Assembly (NCBI RefSeq): GCF_963576545.1
Contig: NC_083648.1
Location: 13,655,239 to 13,719,238, forward strand
Reading direction: 5' to 3'
Source: Limanda limanda
Taxonomy: Eukaryota; Chordata; Actinopteri; Pleuronectiformes; Pleuronectidae
Length of the DNA: 64,000 nucleotides
In this document: positions 53,063 to 62,463 of the stretch, piece after piece
How positions within the stretch are numbered: the first letter of the stretch is position 1
Layout: each line of letters starts with the position of its first letter
Program-made: the position numbers and the translations under genes
The notes under the pieces: generated by a model
Database searches by the model: none
Told to the model about the DNA's origin: nothing
The model's input: the letters and a program-made list of their open reading frames with translations, nothing else

Positions 53063-56000
53063 TTACTCCACATTTGTTGGATTCCAAGAAACGTGTCTTC
53101 CATCGTGCAATCGTCCCATCGCTGCCATGTCGCCCTCCTCCAGCTGGAAATCAAACACCTGTGTGTGCAGAGAAAGAGGAAGAGGAGGTAACAGGTGAAA
53201 TGAGACAATGAATGGCTCGCTCATTTCGGACAATGAGTAAGAGTTTAACTTGAGCTGTTTCCAAATTCAGGGGTCGCAACCTTCAGAGGCTGCATTTGAA
53301 GACTGATTGCATCGCAGTAGCCAACCAACACCTCCTTTCACCCACAAGTAACAAAGGCTCCGGTGGTGAATCCTTCTCGGGCCAACCTTTCCCAGGATTC
53401 ATGGGGCTCTGCTGACTGACTGTGTCTCAAAGTGTTAACAGTGCTGCCAAGCAACAAGATCAAACGTCAGACGCTTACCCCTTTAGATATAAGTATCAGG
53501 CTTCAGCTCAACCTAACAGCTAAGGGTAAAGTTAAAAAACCCTTGTGCATTAAAACTTTCTGGTAGTGTTGCAGCTCTGTTGCTAGGCAAAGGCAGTAAG
53601 GGTCGGACAAGCTGGTGACGCAGATCACAGAAATTCTCTGTGCACCAGATTGTCTTGCTCGGGTCCGGCCCCTGAATTGGTAAATAGCCTAAGTTGTTTT
53701 GATTTGGAACTGTCATTAACCGTAATATTGATATGTTAACAACTGACTTTCAAACGTATTCTGTGATGCGATACCTACTTTCTTGTTCCGTCACAACGTA
53801 ATTTATCTTCCTTAATATTTCTTATTTTGAAAAGACTGCAATGGACTTTTAACTCACTTGACAGTTTTCTTGTATCCTCTTCTTTTTGGTGGATTTAGGT
53901 ATTGTTACAACTCCATTCTGAGGAAAAGGAACAATGAGATGGCAGTTGAGAGGCATTCACACACCAGTATTGTATGTGTCAGGCCAAATTAAGATCAGGA
54001 AAATGTCTGAACAGTGTGAAACCTGAATACTCCAGCGGACGCAGATCTGAGCCGGTGTGCGTCGGTACTTCTCTGCTATCTGGAGGACGGTGGGGTCGCT
54101 GAAGACTTGACCCTTGGCCAGCGGACTGTAGCCTTCAAAGACAATCCCTTCTTCATGACAGTACTCTTTTACCCGATTGGTCTGCTGGTAAGGATGGTAC
54201 TCCACCTGGGTCATGTCATTTTAAAATCACATCAGGGAAGTTACTGTATGTAGGCACTTCTGCTAAAATGTGCCACACCAAGGATTTTTGTTTTTGACCA
54301 TCTCAGAAAGAAGCACGTTAACACAGTTTGCCCCGAACCATGTTACACCCACTCAACCAATCCCGAGTCACTCTCAGCTGTCAATCATATATTTTTTTAT
54401 ATTATCAAAAATTCAAGAACAAACTGAAATCAGCCAGTAATTTTCTTATTATGACCCAGGTCTCATCCGCTAACATGGTCTATGACTTTTATTACAACAA
54501 GCCACCAGGGGGCTGTAGAGATGTTTGGGAGATGTCAAGTCATCCATCTTCATTTAGCCTCTCCAGAATAATCTCACAACTGGGTAAATTTCACAAGAGA
54601 GCAATTAAATAAATATAGTCTTTAAATCAAGATTACCCTTCTTTCAACGAAAAGAAAAAATACACAACATTACAGCTTTTCAGATTTTGTCATTCATTCA
54701 ACAGACTTTTTATTGTCTATTTCAATTAATTCTTTGGCATTATCACTTACTCATTTGTCTTCCTCTTTTCGACTTCCTGCTCGTGTATCAAATTATTTAA
54801 CTAAGTCATTGATCATATCTTACCTGGTTAACATGTGGTATCTCACTACAGTCTTCTTTCAACTGCTCCAGGTGGTGGACCATGAAGTTACTCACCCCAA
54901 TTGCACGGCATACCCCTACAGTAACAGAGACAGAGTTCTGACTAAATCTCCCACTCTATTTATTTAATTTCTTCTTCCATTTCTCCTTCACATTCTCCCG
55001 TATTCTGTACCTTCTTTATAAAGCTCTTCCATGGCTCTCCAGGTGTCGGCTCTCATCTCTCTGTTGGAGCTAAAAGGTTTCTTCGCTCCCGGCCAGTGCA
55101 TCAAGTACAGATCTGAAAATAGGGCAAGATGATGTAGTGAGAGATTTTAATGAAAAACTAGAAGACGATCATAATAATGAAAACGGAACTGACGAAACAG
55201 CAGTTTCTGTTATGTTTCTCTTTCAAGATTCTCTACGTTTCACAGCCCATACCGAAATATTCCACCCCCATCCTTGAGCAGGAGTCCATGCAGGCCTTCT
55301 TTGTATCTTGGTATCCGTAGTCCCCTGGCCACAGTTTGTTGGTGAGCCACAGATCACTTCGTGCCAGTCCACTATCTCGGATACTTTTGCCCAGCATCTC
55401 CTCACAGCCGTAGCGCTTTGCTGTGTCAAGGTGGCGCACACCACACTCAGTGAGCGCGTACACAATGGCATCATGGGAGTATCCACCATCATGAGATGTG
55501 CCTGGCATTGAGAGAAAATAACTGATTAAGTGTTGGCCTTCAAATGCAACATCAATTCAGTTACATACAATTTTTGTTGTTTTCTTTTTGCAGGATTGGC
55601 ATTTTTAGAAACAGTTTTGCCCATAGACTCACTCTACATAAAGATGGGCGACATGACGGCTCCCATAAATTGAAACCAAGTGTGTATATCGCCCCCTGGT
55701 GGCTAGCTGCAGTGCAGGTCATAAACCTTTAGCCTCGTCCATTTCATTAGATGGGAGATGGTCCAAATTAATGAGTCAAAGAAGACGTTAAATTAATATT
55801 TCTCAAAAATGGTTCCTGGCATGTTAGGCATTTTTAATCACACTGATTCATGTCCAACTGTTTTATGGTATGTTATGGTATGCAACAATTGTTTTATAGG
55901 ACCTGGCTTCTGTGTCTCCATTCCCAGGATCCCCACTGCTCAGATCCTGGCTCCAAATTTGCAAGATTGCAGCATTTGTGTCCGAGGTAGTTCAGCTTCG

Positions 56001-56445
56001 TTTGAGCATTATCCATTTTTATGCGCACACTCGCAATATGCATATAATTTAAAGACTATTCAGAACATAGTTGGGAGACATCCACAGTGATAAAAAGACA
56101 TTGAGCAATACTGCCATAGCAGGTTTAATCTGTTTTAAAAACATTTCAATTCAAACACTATTTAAAGTCAAAATAAAGAAAAGACAGATTTGAACTTTTC
56201 TGTCATTTCACATTGAAAAGCACAGACTTAGTGTAAAAAGTTGAATGAAAGCCTTTATAAAGTTTGAGTCATGCATATGTCGGGGTTATGTGATGTGTGC
56301 ATACGCATTTCATTCGTTTTTCAATAATACTTAAAAAGTTACTAACTGACATCATGTGTACATACTAACACATACCTAGTCCAAATATCGGGATCTGCAA
56401 ACCATTGGCGAGTGGGACTGTGGGACATCCCAGCACTGACGCCAT
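53063..56445 (-). CDS. Aldo-keto reductase, tandem copy 2
   Basis: Exons 56376-56445, 55253-55501, 55011-55112, 54824-54915, 54023-54205, 53858-53917, 53063-53158; 283 residues from MASVLGCPTVPLANG. All exons after the first have the same lengths as copy 1 (249, 102, 92, 183, 60, 96), so the pair arose by tandem duplication. Tetrad: Asp and Tyr in HLDTAKRYGCEE, Lys in LWLTNKLWPG, His in LMHWPGA. Also AIGVSNFMVHHLEQL, VEYHPYQQTN, GYSPLAKGQVF and IPKSTKKKRIQEN; the end is VSWNPTNVE. NADPH-dependent carbonyl reduction is expected; substrate unknown. The last exon is about two thirds identical to copy 1 by eye. Introns are longer than in copy 1 because transposons entered them. Confidence 0.9.
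53250..53692. mobile_element. MITE-like element with terminal inverted repeats
   Basis: The left end TTGAGCTGTTTCCAAATTCA (then GGGG) and the inverted right end TTAGGCTATTTACCAATTCA (then GGGG) match over about 24 bases with few mismatches. The interior (about 440 bases) has no ORF. It sits in the intron between the last two exons of AKR copy 2. The superfamily is not certain. Confidence 0.7.
54365..54565 (-). repeat. Dispersed repeat family R, reversed copy
   Basis: Contains AGCTGTCAATCATATAT, GCCACCAGGGGGCTG and GAGATGTCAAGTCATCCATCTT, the reverse complement of words in the copies at 55615-55790 (AAGATGGGCGACATGACGGC, CCCCCTGGTGGCTAGCTGCAG). In an intron of AKR copy 2. Confidence 0.6.
55615..55790 (+). 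repeat. Dispersed repeat family R, forward copy
   Basis: Carries ATAGACTCACTCTACATAAA, GATGGGCGACATGACGGCTC, GTGTATATCGCCCCCTGGTG, GCTAGCTGCAGTGCAGGTCA and TAAACC. This consensus is familiar to me from many teleost genomes. In intron 1 of AKR copy 2. Confidence 0.7.
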
Positions 56446-56903
56446 GATCCGGTGTCACGCAGAGATGATCGACCTGGAGAAAACCTCCACGGCGGAGATG
56501 GAAGAATGTTCACAGATTCAGATTCAAGGATCGATGACCAGAACATAAAGGGTTGTTACTGCTATATTCAGTCTATGTTACAACACAAGCGAAGCCTCTT
56601 TTCAACCAGTGTGGAGAACTCAGCGACTACAATCACGCCCATCCCCCGGCAGTGAGGGGGGTGCTCAGGGACCGTCTACAAAGTGCAAAATATTCAAAAG
56701 GTGAAACTATATCATTGTGAGGCGGCTGTGGCTCCAGCGGTAGGAGTGTTTAGAGGTATTTTGTTTGTGTTGCATGTGAACTTATAATTACTTTACTGAT
56801 GTCTATGTCTGACTGCACTCTTTGCTGCTGTAACAGAGCAAATGTCCCTGAATCAAAATTGATTGCATACTATACGGGATTCAGCAAGTTATGATTGAGT
56901 TAA

Positions 56904-56935
56904 ATCAGGGCCGGCCCTGGCAATGTTGGCACCCT
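56904..56935 (+). mobile_element. hAT-type terminal sequence (CAGGGCCGGCCC)
   Basis: CAGGGCCGGCCCTGG followed by GGCACCCTAGGCAAG matches the end of a hAT-class DNA transposon family as I remember it from fish. No inverted partner was found within the window, so only one end is recognisable. Confidence 0.55.
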
Positions 56936-56989
56936 AGGCAAGATTTCAAATTCTTAGGGTGCTTAGTTCCCAATGGGAGTCAGCAGGTG

Positions 56990-57056
56990 GTTTGGCCTAG
57001 TGGTTAGAGTGGTCATTCGTCAACACGAAGGTTGCGGCTTCGATCTTGGCAATATA
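56990..57056 (+). repeat. tRNA-derived SINE head or tRNA-like fossil
   Basis: TTTGGCCTAGTGGTTAGAG (56991-57009) fits an RNA polymerase III A box, and a degraded B box, GGCTTCGATCTTGGC, lies about 27 bases on. The anticodon stem is not convincing, so this is a SINE head or pseudo-tRNA, not a working tRNA gene. Confidence 0.55.
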
Positions 57057-57390
57057 CTGAACTTTTATAATAGTCAGGAGTTCAATAGTCTATTAATTGC
57101 AAAATTCTTTACACTATTTAAATTTAAATTAATTAGATATAAAAAAAGAAAAAATGTAATTTAATTAAACGAATTAAAAAAAAATTTTTTTTTTTAAAAT
57201 GCGCGCAATTCCTGCGCAATGGGCTTCTGCGCAGGATGTGCGCAGTGGGTTTCTGCGCAGGCTGTTTTTTTTGTTTTTTTTAAATTTAATTAAATTCAAT
57301 TATATTATTTTATTTTAAATTTACATATTATTAGATATTGTGCAATGAATAGGTGGTTGAAATCCTGCCAACATGACAGCCTGCCAAACT
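57050..57390. repeat. Large imperfect inverted repeat (foldback) with GCGCAG loop
   Basis: The left arm (about 57062-57125) and right arm (about 57310-57390) are reverse complements with roughly three quarters of bases matching in the best part, for example TTTAAATTTA...TTGTGCAATGAATAG against TTTAAATTTA...TTTGCAATTAATAG. The middle holds A/T runs and CTGCGCAGGATGTGCGCAGT with near copies of TTCTGCGCAGG. Fits a foldback-type element. Confidence 0.55.
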
Positions 57391-58139
57391 TACCCATGAG
57401 TTCTGACCCAGCTCCTGTGTCCACTGGTGTCCTGGTTACACCCATGGCAGCGTAGTGGCGTGGGGCTGGCTCATCCCTGCGGCCCAGGGAGCGCATTTCT
57501 CCGCGCTGGTTCAGGTGTAAATGATGCTGGTCTTCACAGGTGACTGACATACGCAAGCCTGTAGCTGTATTTCTCTGAGTTACTGATAGTTGAATGTTTC
57601 CTCTTTATGAACTGCAAACATGTTTTCTCAGGATGTGTCATTTGGTTTTAAACAGGAAGCCTTACAGCTTTTGTTTCACATCTTCCCTTGACCCAGTGAC
57701 GTATTCCATCAGGATCAAGGAGTAGTGGTTAGGAAGGGAGATGATTTGGACTTACTCAACGCAGCCAATATCTTTTGTAGTTTCCCTTTTCGGTGTTGTA
57801 GTTTATAGACGATCCCTGCTTTCTACACATAAATACTTGACATAATTGTATTTACTCCTCTGCACATTAATACTAATAAAGAATGTGTTTTACTCCTCTG
57901 CACATAAATACTAATAAAGTATGTTACTTAGTCCTTTGTATACATTCAAGTGTACTGTATTTTGATTGTCAGGAGGCTTTGTTTGTGTTTGAATATCTTT
58001 TATTAGTTATTGATCAGGAAAGTCAGAATCTGTGAATAAAGAAGCTCATCACAGATCCGCTTCTCAACAACAATACACTTTATGAAAACCATAGTTTACA
58101 ACTTACAGAGTAAACATCTGTTGAGAATTGAAGTTATGA

Positions 58140-58514
58140 CTAAATTGTGTTTTCTTACAGTAGCATCTCTGATAACAGTGAAGATGTGCCTCCGCTGGAA
58201 AATCTAGTCACGGAAACATACAAGCATCAGTCTCCAACAAAGATGGCGTCCGTTTGCAAACAATCCCGAAATAAGCTCAAACGTAAGCAAATCCTAGTGC
58301 TACAGTGTCATGAAAACATGCAGGAGTTTGGACTCAAGTTTAAAATACCGAGACAACTTTCAAGTTTCATTAAAATGTACAATAGCCAATTTTGCAGCCA
58401 GTTAACTCATGACGGGTAACGCTAGGTTGTGACAGCTCTCCTTCATCATGCTCTTTGGTGGGAGTCAATATGGCGACCATGAGAAGCTAGCGGTTTGTCT
58501 CCAGCACCAACAAC
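58140..58514 (+). promoter_or_regulatory. extl2 promoter/5' UTR region with upstream ORFs
   Basis: The region has AAGATGGCGTCC (58241-58252) and CAATATGGCGACC (58467-58479), both of YY1/TSS type, and CCAAT-like words. If transcription starts upstream of 58448, two upstream ATGs are included: 58470 (ATGGCGACC..., a seven-codon frame ending TAG at 58490) and 58448 (a longer frame running past the extl2 start). An exon-like piece bounded by TTTTCTTACAG (to 58161) and AAAC/GTAAGC (58283) is also present but of unknown meaning. Confidence 0.4.
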
Positions 58515-61231
58515 ATGAGGTGAGTTCAAACTGATGGAAACCAACACACCTTCTGTTGTGCGACCAGTGTTTAGAAGGAGCTCTATCGGGAGGCAGCTTG
58601 GTAAACTCAAAGTGTGGCGCACATTTAAAGAATAGGATCGATGGTAAACAAAACATAAAATGGTGGCGTCAGTAAACAAGGCAGTTGTTGTGTAAAAGTG
58701 ACGTTTAATCTGCTTGAAGAACAGATGCAGAATGTGAAAACTCACTTTCCCTGTGTGACCTCTGCAGCCGTGTCACGTGTCATCCCGCAGGAAACATTGT
58801 TTATGTGCACCGGGATGTTGTTGTTTACTTGTTTTGTTATTTATCCAGTGAGTCTAGAAACCTCACATGGACAGGAATCTGTAGTTTGATTCCAGGAAGG
58901 TGTTTACACAGTTAACAGGTAGTTTCAAGTGTAAAGACATGCGTGTGTCTCATAAAACAAGGGTTCTCAAAGAGGTTCCCAGAGGGTCTCCAGGGGGTCC
59001 CCAGCAAGAAAAGGGGAAATATTTCATCCATAAGTAACACACTGATGGAATGTACGACTACTCTGGTCTGAAATCTTACACAAATCCTGAGCAAACATCT
59101 TGTTAAATAGGAGTCCGTGGTTTATTTGTCAGTTATTGGATCCCTGAAGGGCTAAAGATTGACAACCTCTGTTATAAAATTATCAAATCAGATCTAATGT
59201 TGGTGTTGTGGGTGTGAGGGGAAATCTGTCCGGGTGAAGTTATAATGTATGTAGTATGTTCGTTGGTGACGGAGGAAGTCTTCAGCAAAGTATTTATTTT
59301 CAGTATAAGATGAAGCATGGAAACCAGCCATGACTCAGAGCTGTCCTGGCAAAAAAGGAGCTTTATAATCTGACCAGTGACCAGTGACCACTTAACCATG
59401 AGTCTTCACGTGGAGCTTCTCTATTGGACAATCAGCTCTAAACCTTGGATCGTCTCGCCAAATCAATGTTGTGTCCTAAGATAAGATAAGATTTTATAAG
59501 ATAAGATCTACAGTAATTGATCCTCCGTAGAGGATATGCAAAACGGACACAGCAGTGCAAGGGGAAAGTGCAGAAATAAAAATAAGAAGACAAATGAGAA
59601 TCAAGAAAAGATGAGATAAAAATAGAAATACTTCATATAATATTATTGTATCATCAATTTTGTGTTCTTCTCTCTCTCTTAGAAAGTCAGAGATATTATG
59701 CACTATCTTCCAGTTGTTATGCATCTTGTTTTCTAACTCACCTGTGGGTCCTTTGGAAAACTGCCACATAGAAAAGAGGACGCAAAAATAAGACCATGAA
59801 AGTAGAAATTAATTCAAATCAAGTTAACAACAAGACAAACAAACCTGAAGTGCGCTGTAATAGCACGTGCTCTTTCTTTCAGGGTCCCCCGTTGCTGCAT
59901 GGGTCTGCGACGAGCCTATTTGATCTGGCCAATCTTACTGCTCCTCCTGGTCGGTGCAGCCCTGACGGCTCTGCTCCCCCCCACCGAGGACGGTAGAGGC
60001 CTGGACGTCCTGGGAGTGCTACGCCGTGCATCACCGCAAAAGGAGAATCCGGCACAGGGCGACCGTGGCGACAGCGCAGAGGGCGAGCACAAGTTCACCA
60101 TCGTCATTCAAACGTACAACCGCACGGACATTCTCCTCAAACTGCTCAACCATTACCAGGCGGTGCCTCATCTGCAGCGGATCATCATAGTGTGGAACAA
60201 CGTGAGGGAGCAGACGCCCCTGAAGCTGTGGAACTCTTTGGGGCCTCATCCCGTCCCTGTGGTCTTTAAGGAGCAGACGACTAATCAAATGCGCAACAGA
60301 CTTCAATCGTTCCCTGAGATTGACACTGATGGTCGGTAAATCTTTGAGCTTGAATGATTTGAGTTATTCAAAGATAATCGTGCAGACTTGTATGTTTTTG
60401 TCTGTTTTCAAATATTTACCGTGGAATTTGTTTGACCTCTCTCGTCCGATCTTCAGCTGTGTTGATGCTGGACGACGACACCCTGGTCAGCGTTCCCGAC
60501 ATCAGTTTTGCTTTCTCAGTCTGGAAGGTAATAAGGTTCAGAGATATTGTAGATGAGCCTCTTGTTATTACTCAATTTTTCAACACACATATTTGGCTCC
60601 ACAGCAATTTTCCGACCAGATTGTTGGCTTTGTTCCACGGAAACACGTCTCAACACCTGGAGGAGTGTACAGTTACGGCAGCTTCGAACTGCAGGATCCA
60701 GAAACGGCTGGAGGCGATAGGTAAGAGGAATTTATTTTTCTTGCACTGCATCATACAATGTACCAGCATGCTTTGTTGCCTCTTGTCTTGTTTTGATGTG
60801 AAAGAATACTGTATTTGTTTTGCAGATACTCCATGGTGCTCATCGGTGCTGCCTTCTTTCACCGCCGCTACCTGCAGCTCTTCCAGGACCAACCTCTAGC
60901 CGTGCATGCGCTGGTGGACGAAACACAGAACTGCGACGATATTGCCATGAACTTTGTTGTAGCCCAGTATTTGAGGACACATCTGAAGTCTGTAGGCAGG
61001 TTCAACAAACCCTCTGGGGTCTTTGTCAAACCTGTGGACGTTCGCAACCTGGAGAAGGAGGCCAGCAGCGGGTACCAGGGCATGTGGCATCGCCCCGAAC
61101 ACCTTCTCCAGAGGTCCTACTGTCTGAACAGGCTGTCGCAGATCTATGGCTCCATGCCGCTTTGCTTCTCCAACCTGATGGTCTCCCAGTTTGGTTTCCC
61201 CAGCTACGCCAACCACAAGAGCAGAGGCTGA
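58515..61231 (+). CDS. extl2: EXTL2, alpha-N-acetylhexosaminyltransferase
   Basis: Exons 58515-58519, 59883-60331, 60457-60527, 60605-60720 and 60826-61231 close in frame (348 residues). Exons 2-5 are firm. The first five bases, ATGAG before GTGAGT, are inferred: they give MRVPRCCMGLRR, similar to the human start MRCC; otherwise the in-frame ATG at 59899 starts the protein. Type II membrane protein: AYLIWPILLLLLVGAALTAL near residues 13-32, then the GT64 domain: IVIQTYNRTDILLKLLNHYQ, IIIVWNNV, metal-binding DDD in AVLMLDDDTL, QIVGFVPRKHVS, VLIGAAFFHRRYL, DETQNCDDIAMNF, GMWHRPEHLLQRSYC, end YANHKSRG. EXTL2 transfers GlcNAc/GalNAc to the (phosphorylated) glycosaminoglycan linkage region and limits chain elongation in the ER/Golgi. 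Convergent with parl. Confidence 0.92.
58958..59171. mobile_element. Non-autonomous hAT-type element, 214 bases
   Basis: The ends are CAAGGGTTCTCAA and, inverted, CAGAGGTTGTCAA (10 of 13 match), like the hAT terminal word CAGGGGTTCTCAA. Flanks TCATAAAA (58950-58957) and TTATAAAA (59172-59179) form an eight-base target duplication with one mismatch, the size expected for hAT. No ORF. It lies in extl2 intron 1. Confidence 0.75.
59477..59600. repeat. Dispersed repeat with (AAGAT)n end
   Basis: AAGATAAGATAAGATTTTAT, then ATTGATCCTCCGTAGAGGAT and GGACACAGCAGTGCAAGG, then AAAGTGCAG. This resembles the widespread fish repeat containing TTTATTGATCCCCC. It lies in extl2 intron 1. Confidence 0.55.
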
Positions 61232-61802
61232 GGAGGAGCCACATCGCCGACTGCTCTGGATTGAAAGAAGAAAAACTAGGATTGCAAAGTAGAAATCTGG
61301 TAAGTCTGATTGGTAAATATTACTTTCATTTTTACGATGTGTCACGTTCAAAGATTTAACCCTGAATTAGAATATTCTGTTTGTTTTTCAAAAATGTTTT
61401 GCTTTTTCTTGCATCTGCAGGACAATGATGGACTTTCCTCCAAAACAGTCATTTCTACACATGACTCAGTCTCACATCGTGTCCATATTTGAAAAAGTAA
61501 ACTGTACTGCTGCCAGAGCTGCCTTTGCTTCAGTAAATCCAACTCTCACTGGGTTGTAGTTAATCAATACACAGCCTTGGATCTGCTTTGACAGTTTGCC
61601 TTGTTGAATTTATATAACTGAAATTGAACTGACGTGAAATAAATGTTTAAATTATGAAAATTTTAGTAATGTAAGTGAATATTTTGCCAAAAATAACCTT
61701 CCCATCAAAGTCTGTCTGTGATTATTGTAAATAAGATGTACACTTAAACCATGTCAGCATGTACAGCATTAAACATACATGTCATGTTATAAGTAAAATA
61801 AA
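61232..61802 (+). other. extl2 3' UTR
   Basis: Polyadenylation signals AATAAA at 61638-61643 and 61797-61802 bracket the likely ends. A spliced 3' UTR is possible (an acceptor-like TTCTTGCATCTGCAG ends near 61420) but unproven. Confidence 0.5.
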
Positions 61803-62463
61803 GCCAACTCCATTTTCTAACAATTTGTGGATTCATTCATAATTATTTTATCAGTTAATAAGAGTTAAGTCTTGAGACCGTCAGGGCTTCCAAGCACAAT
61901 GGCTGATTCATCTTATTTCTGACATTAACAATTGAGCTTTTATTTGTTTCCTTTAGGTCAAGGTTACCCTGCACACAAGTAAATATATCATCCACCAAAA
62001 CAAACCATTGATTGAGAAAACTATGGGGAAATCCAGTTTTAATAGCAACATAGGAGCAACTCAGAGAAATTTACATCACATTAAATTCAGCCACTGATAT
62101 TATCCTTGGATTCGATAAAAAATGGTCACATTGTGGTAATGTGACCGGCAAAAAAAACAAACAACTGACCTGAAGGTTGAGCATTAAATATCTTCAGATT
62201 ATCGCGAGGTAGGAGAGTGATGACATCTACATGAAGGTTTTACTTGTGAGGCAGCTGATGTGACGTTATCTCTCCATCCAGTAAACATCTGCAGTGCAAC
62301 TTCACGTGACCGGTTTGAAATTGCATACCACGAAACAGCTTATGCCCAGAACCGGAATGAAAAACTATATTTCATAATAAACAGTAGAAACCCCACTCTC
62401 TCAGTGGATAAAAGTGTCCTTGCATATTCTGAGGTAACTGGGCTCCAGGGACCTTGCAGAGTT
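61803..62463. other. Spacer between the convergent extl2 and parl genes
   Basis: About 650 bases, AT-rich, with no supported gene. Any parl 3' UTR lies at the right edge. Confidence 0.5.

Larger units (their letters stand above)
56446..58139. other. Spacer between AKR copy 2 and extl2, transposon-rich
   Basis: No host gene supported. It holds the composite transposon structure at 56904-57390 and, at 56722-56755, a tRNA-head-like CGGCTGTGGCTCCAGCGGTA that resembles the start of another SINE. A minus-strand frame at 57305-57556 (with RDEPAPRHYAAMGVTRTPVD) looks like transposon-derived protein debris, but I cannot name it. Confidence 0.45.

Noticed and set aside
56990..57056. Functional tRNA gene
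   Set aside because: Only the A box is good; the B box is decayed and no full cloverleaf can be drawn.
57305..57556. Independent minus-strand gene (RDEPAPRHYAAMGVTRTP...)
   Set aside because: Lies within transposon-like sequence, lacks a start context and splice partners; treated as probable element debris.
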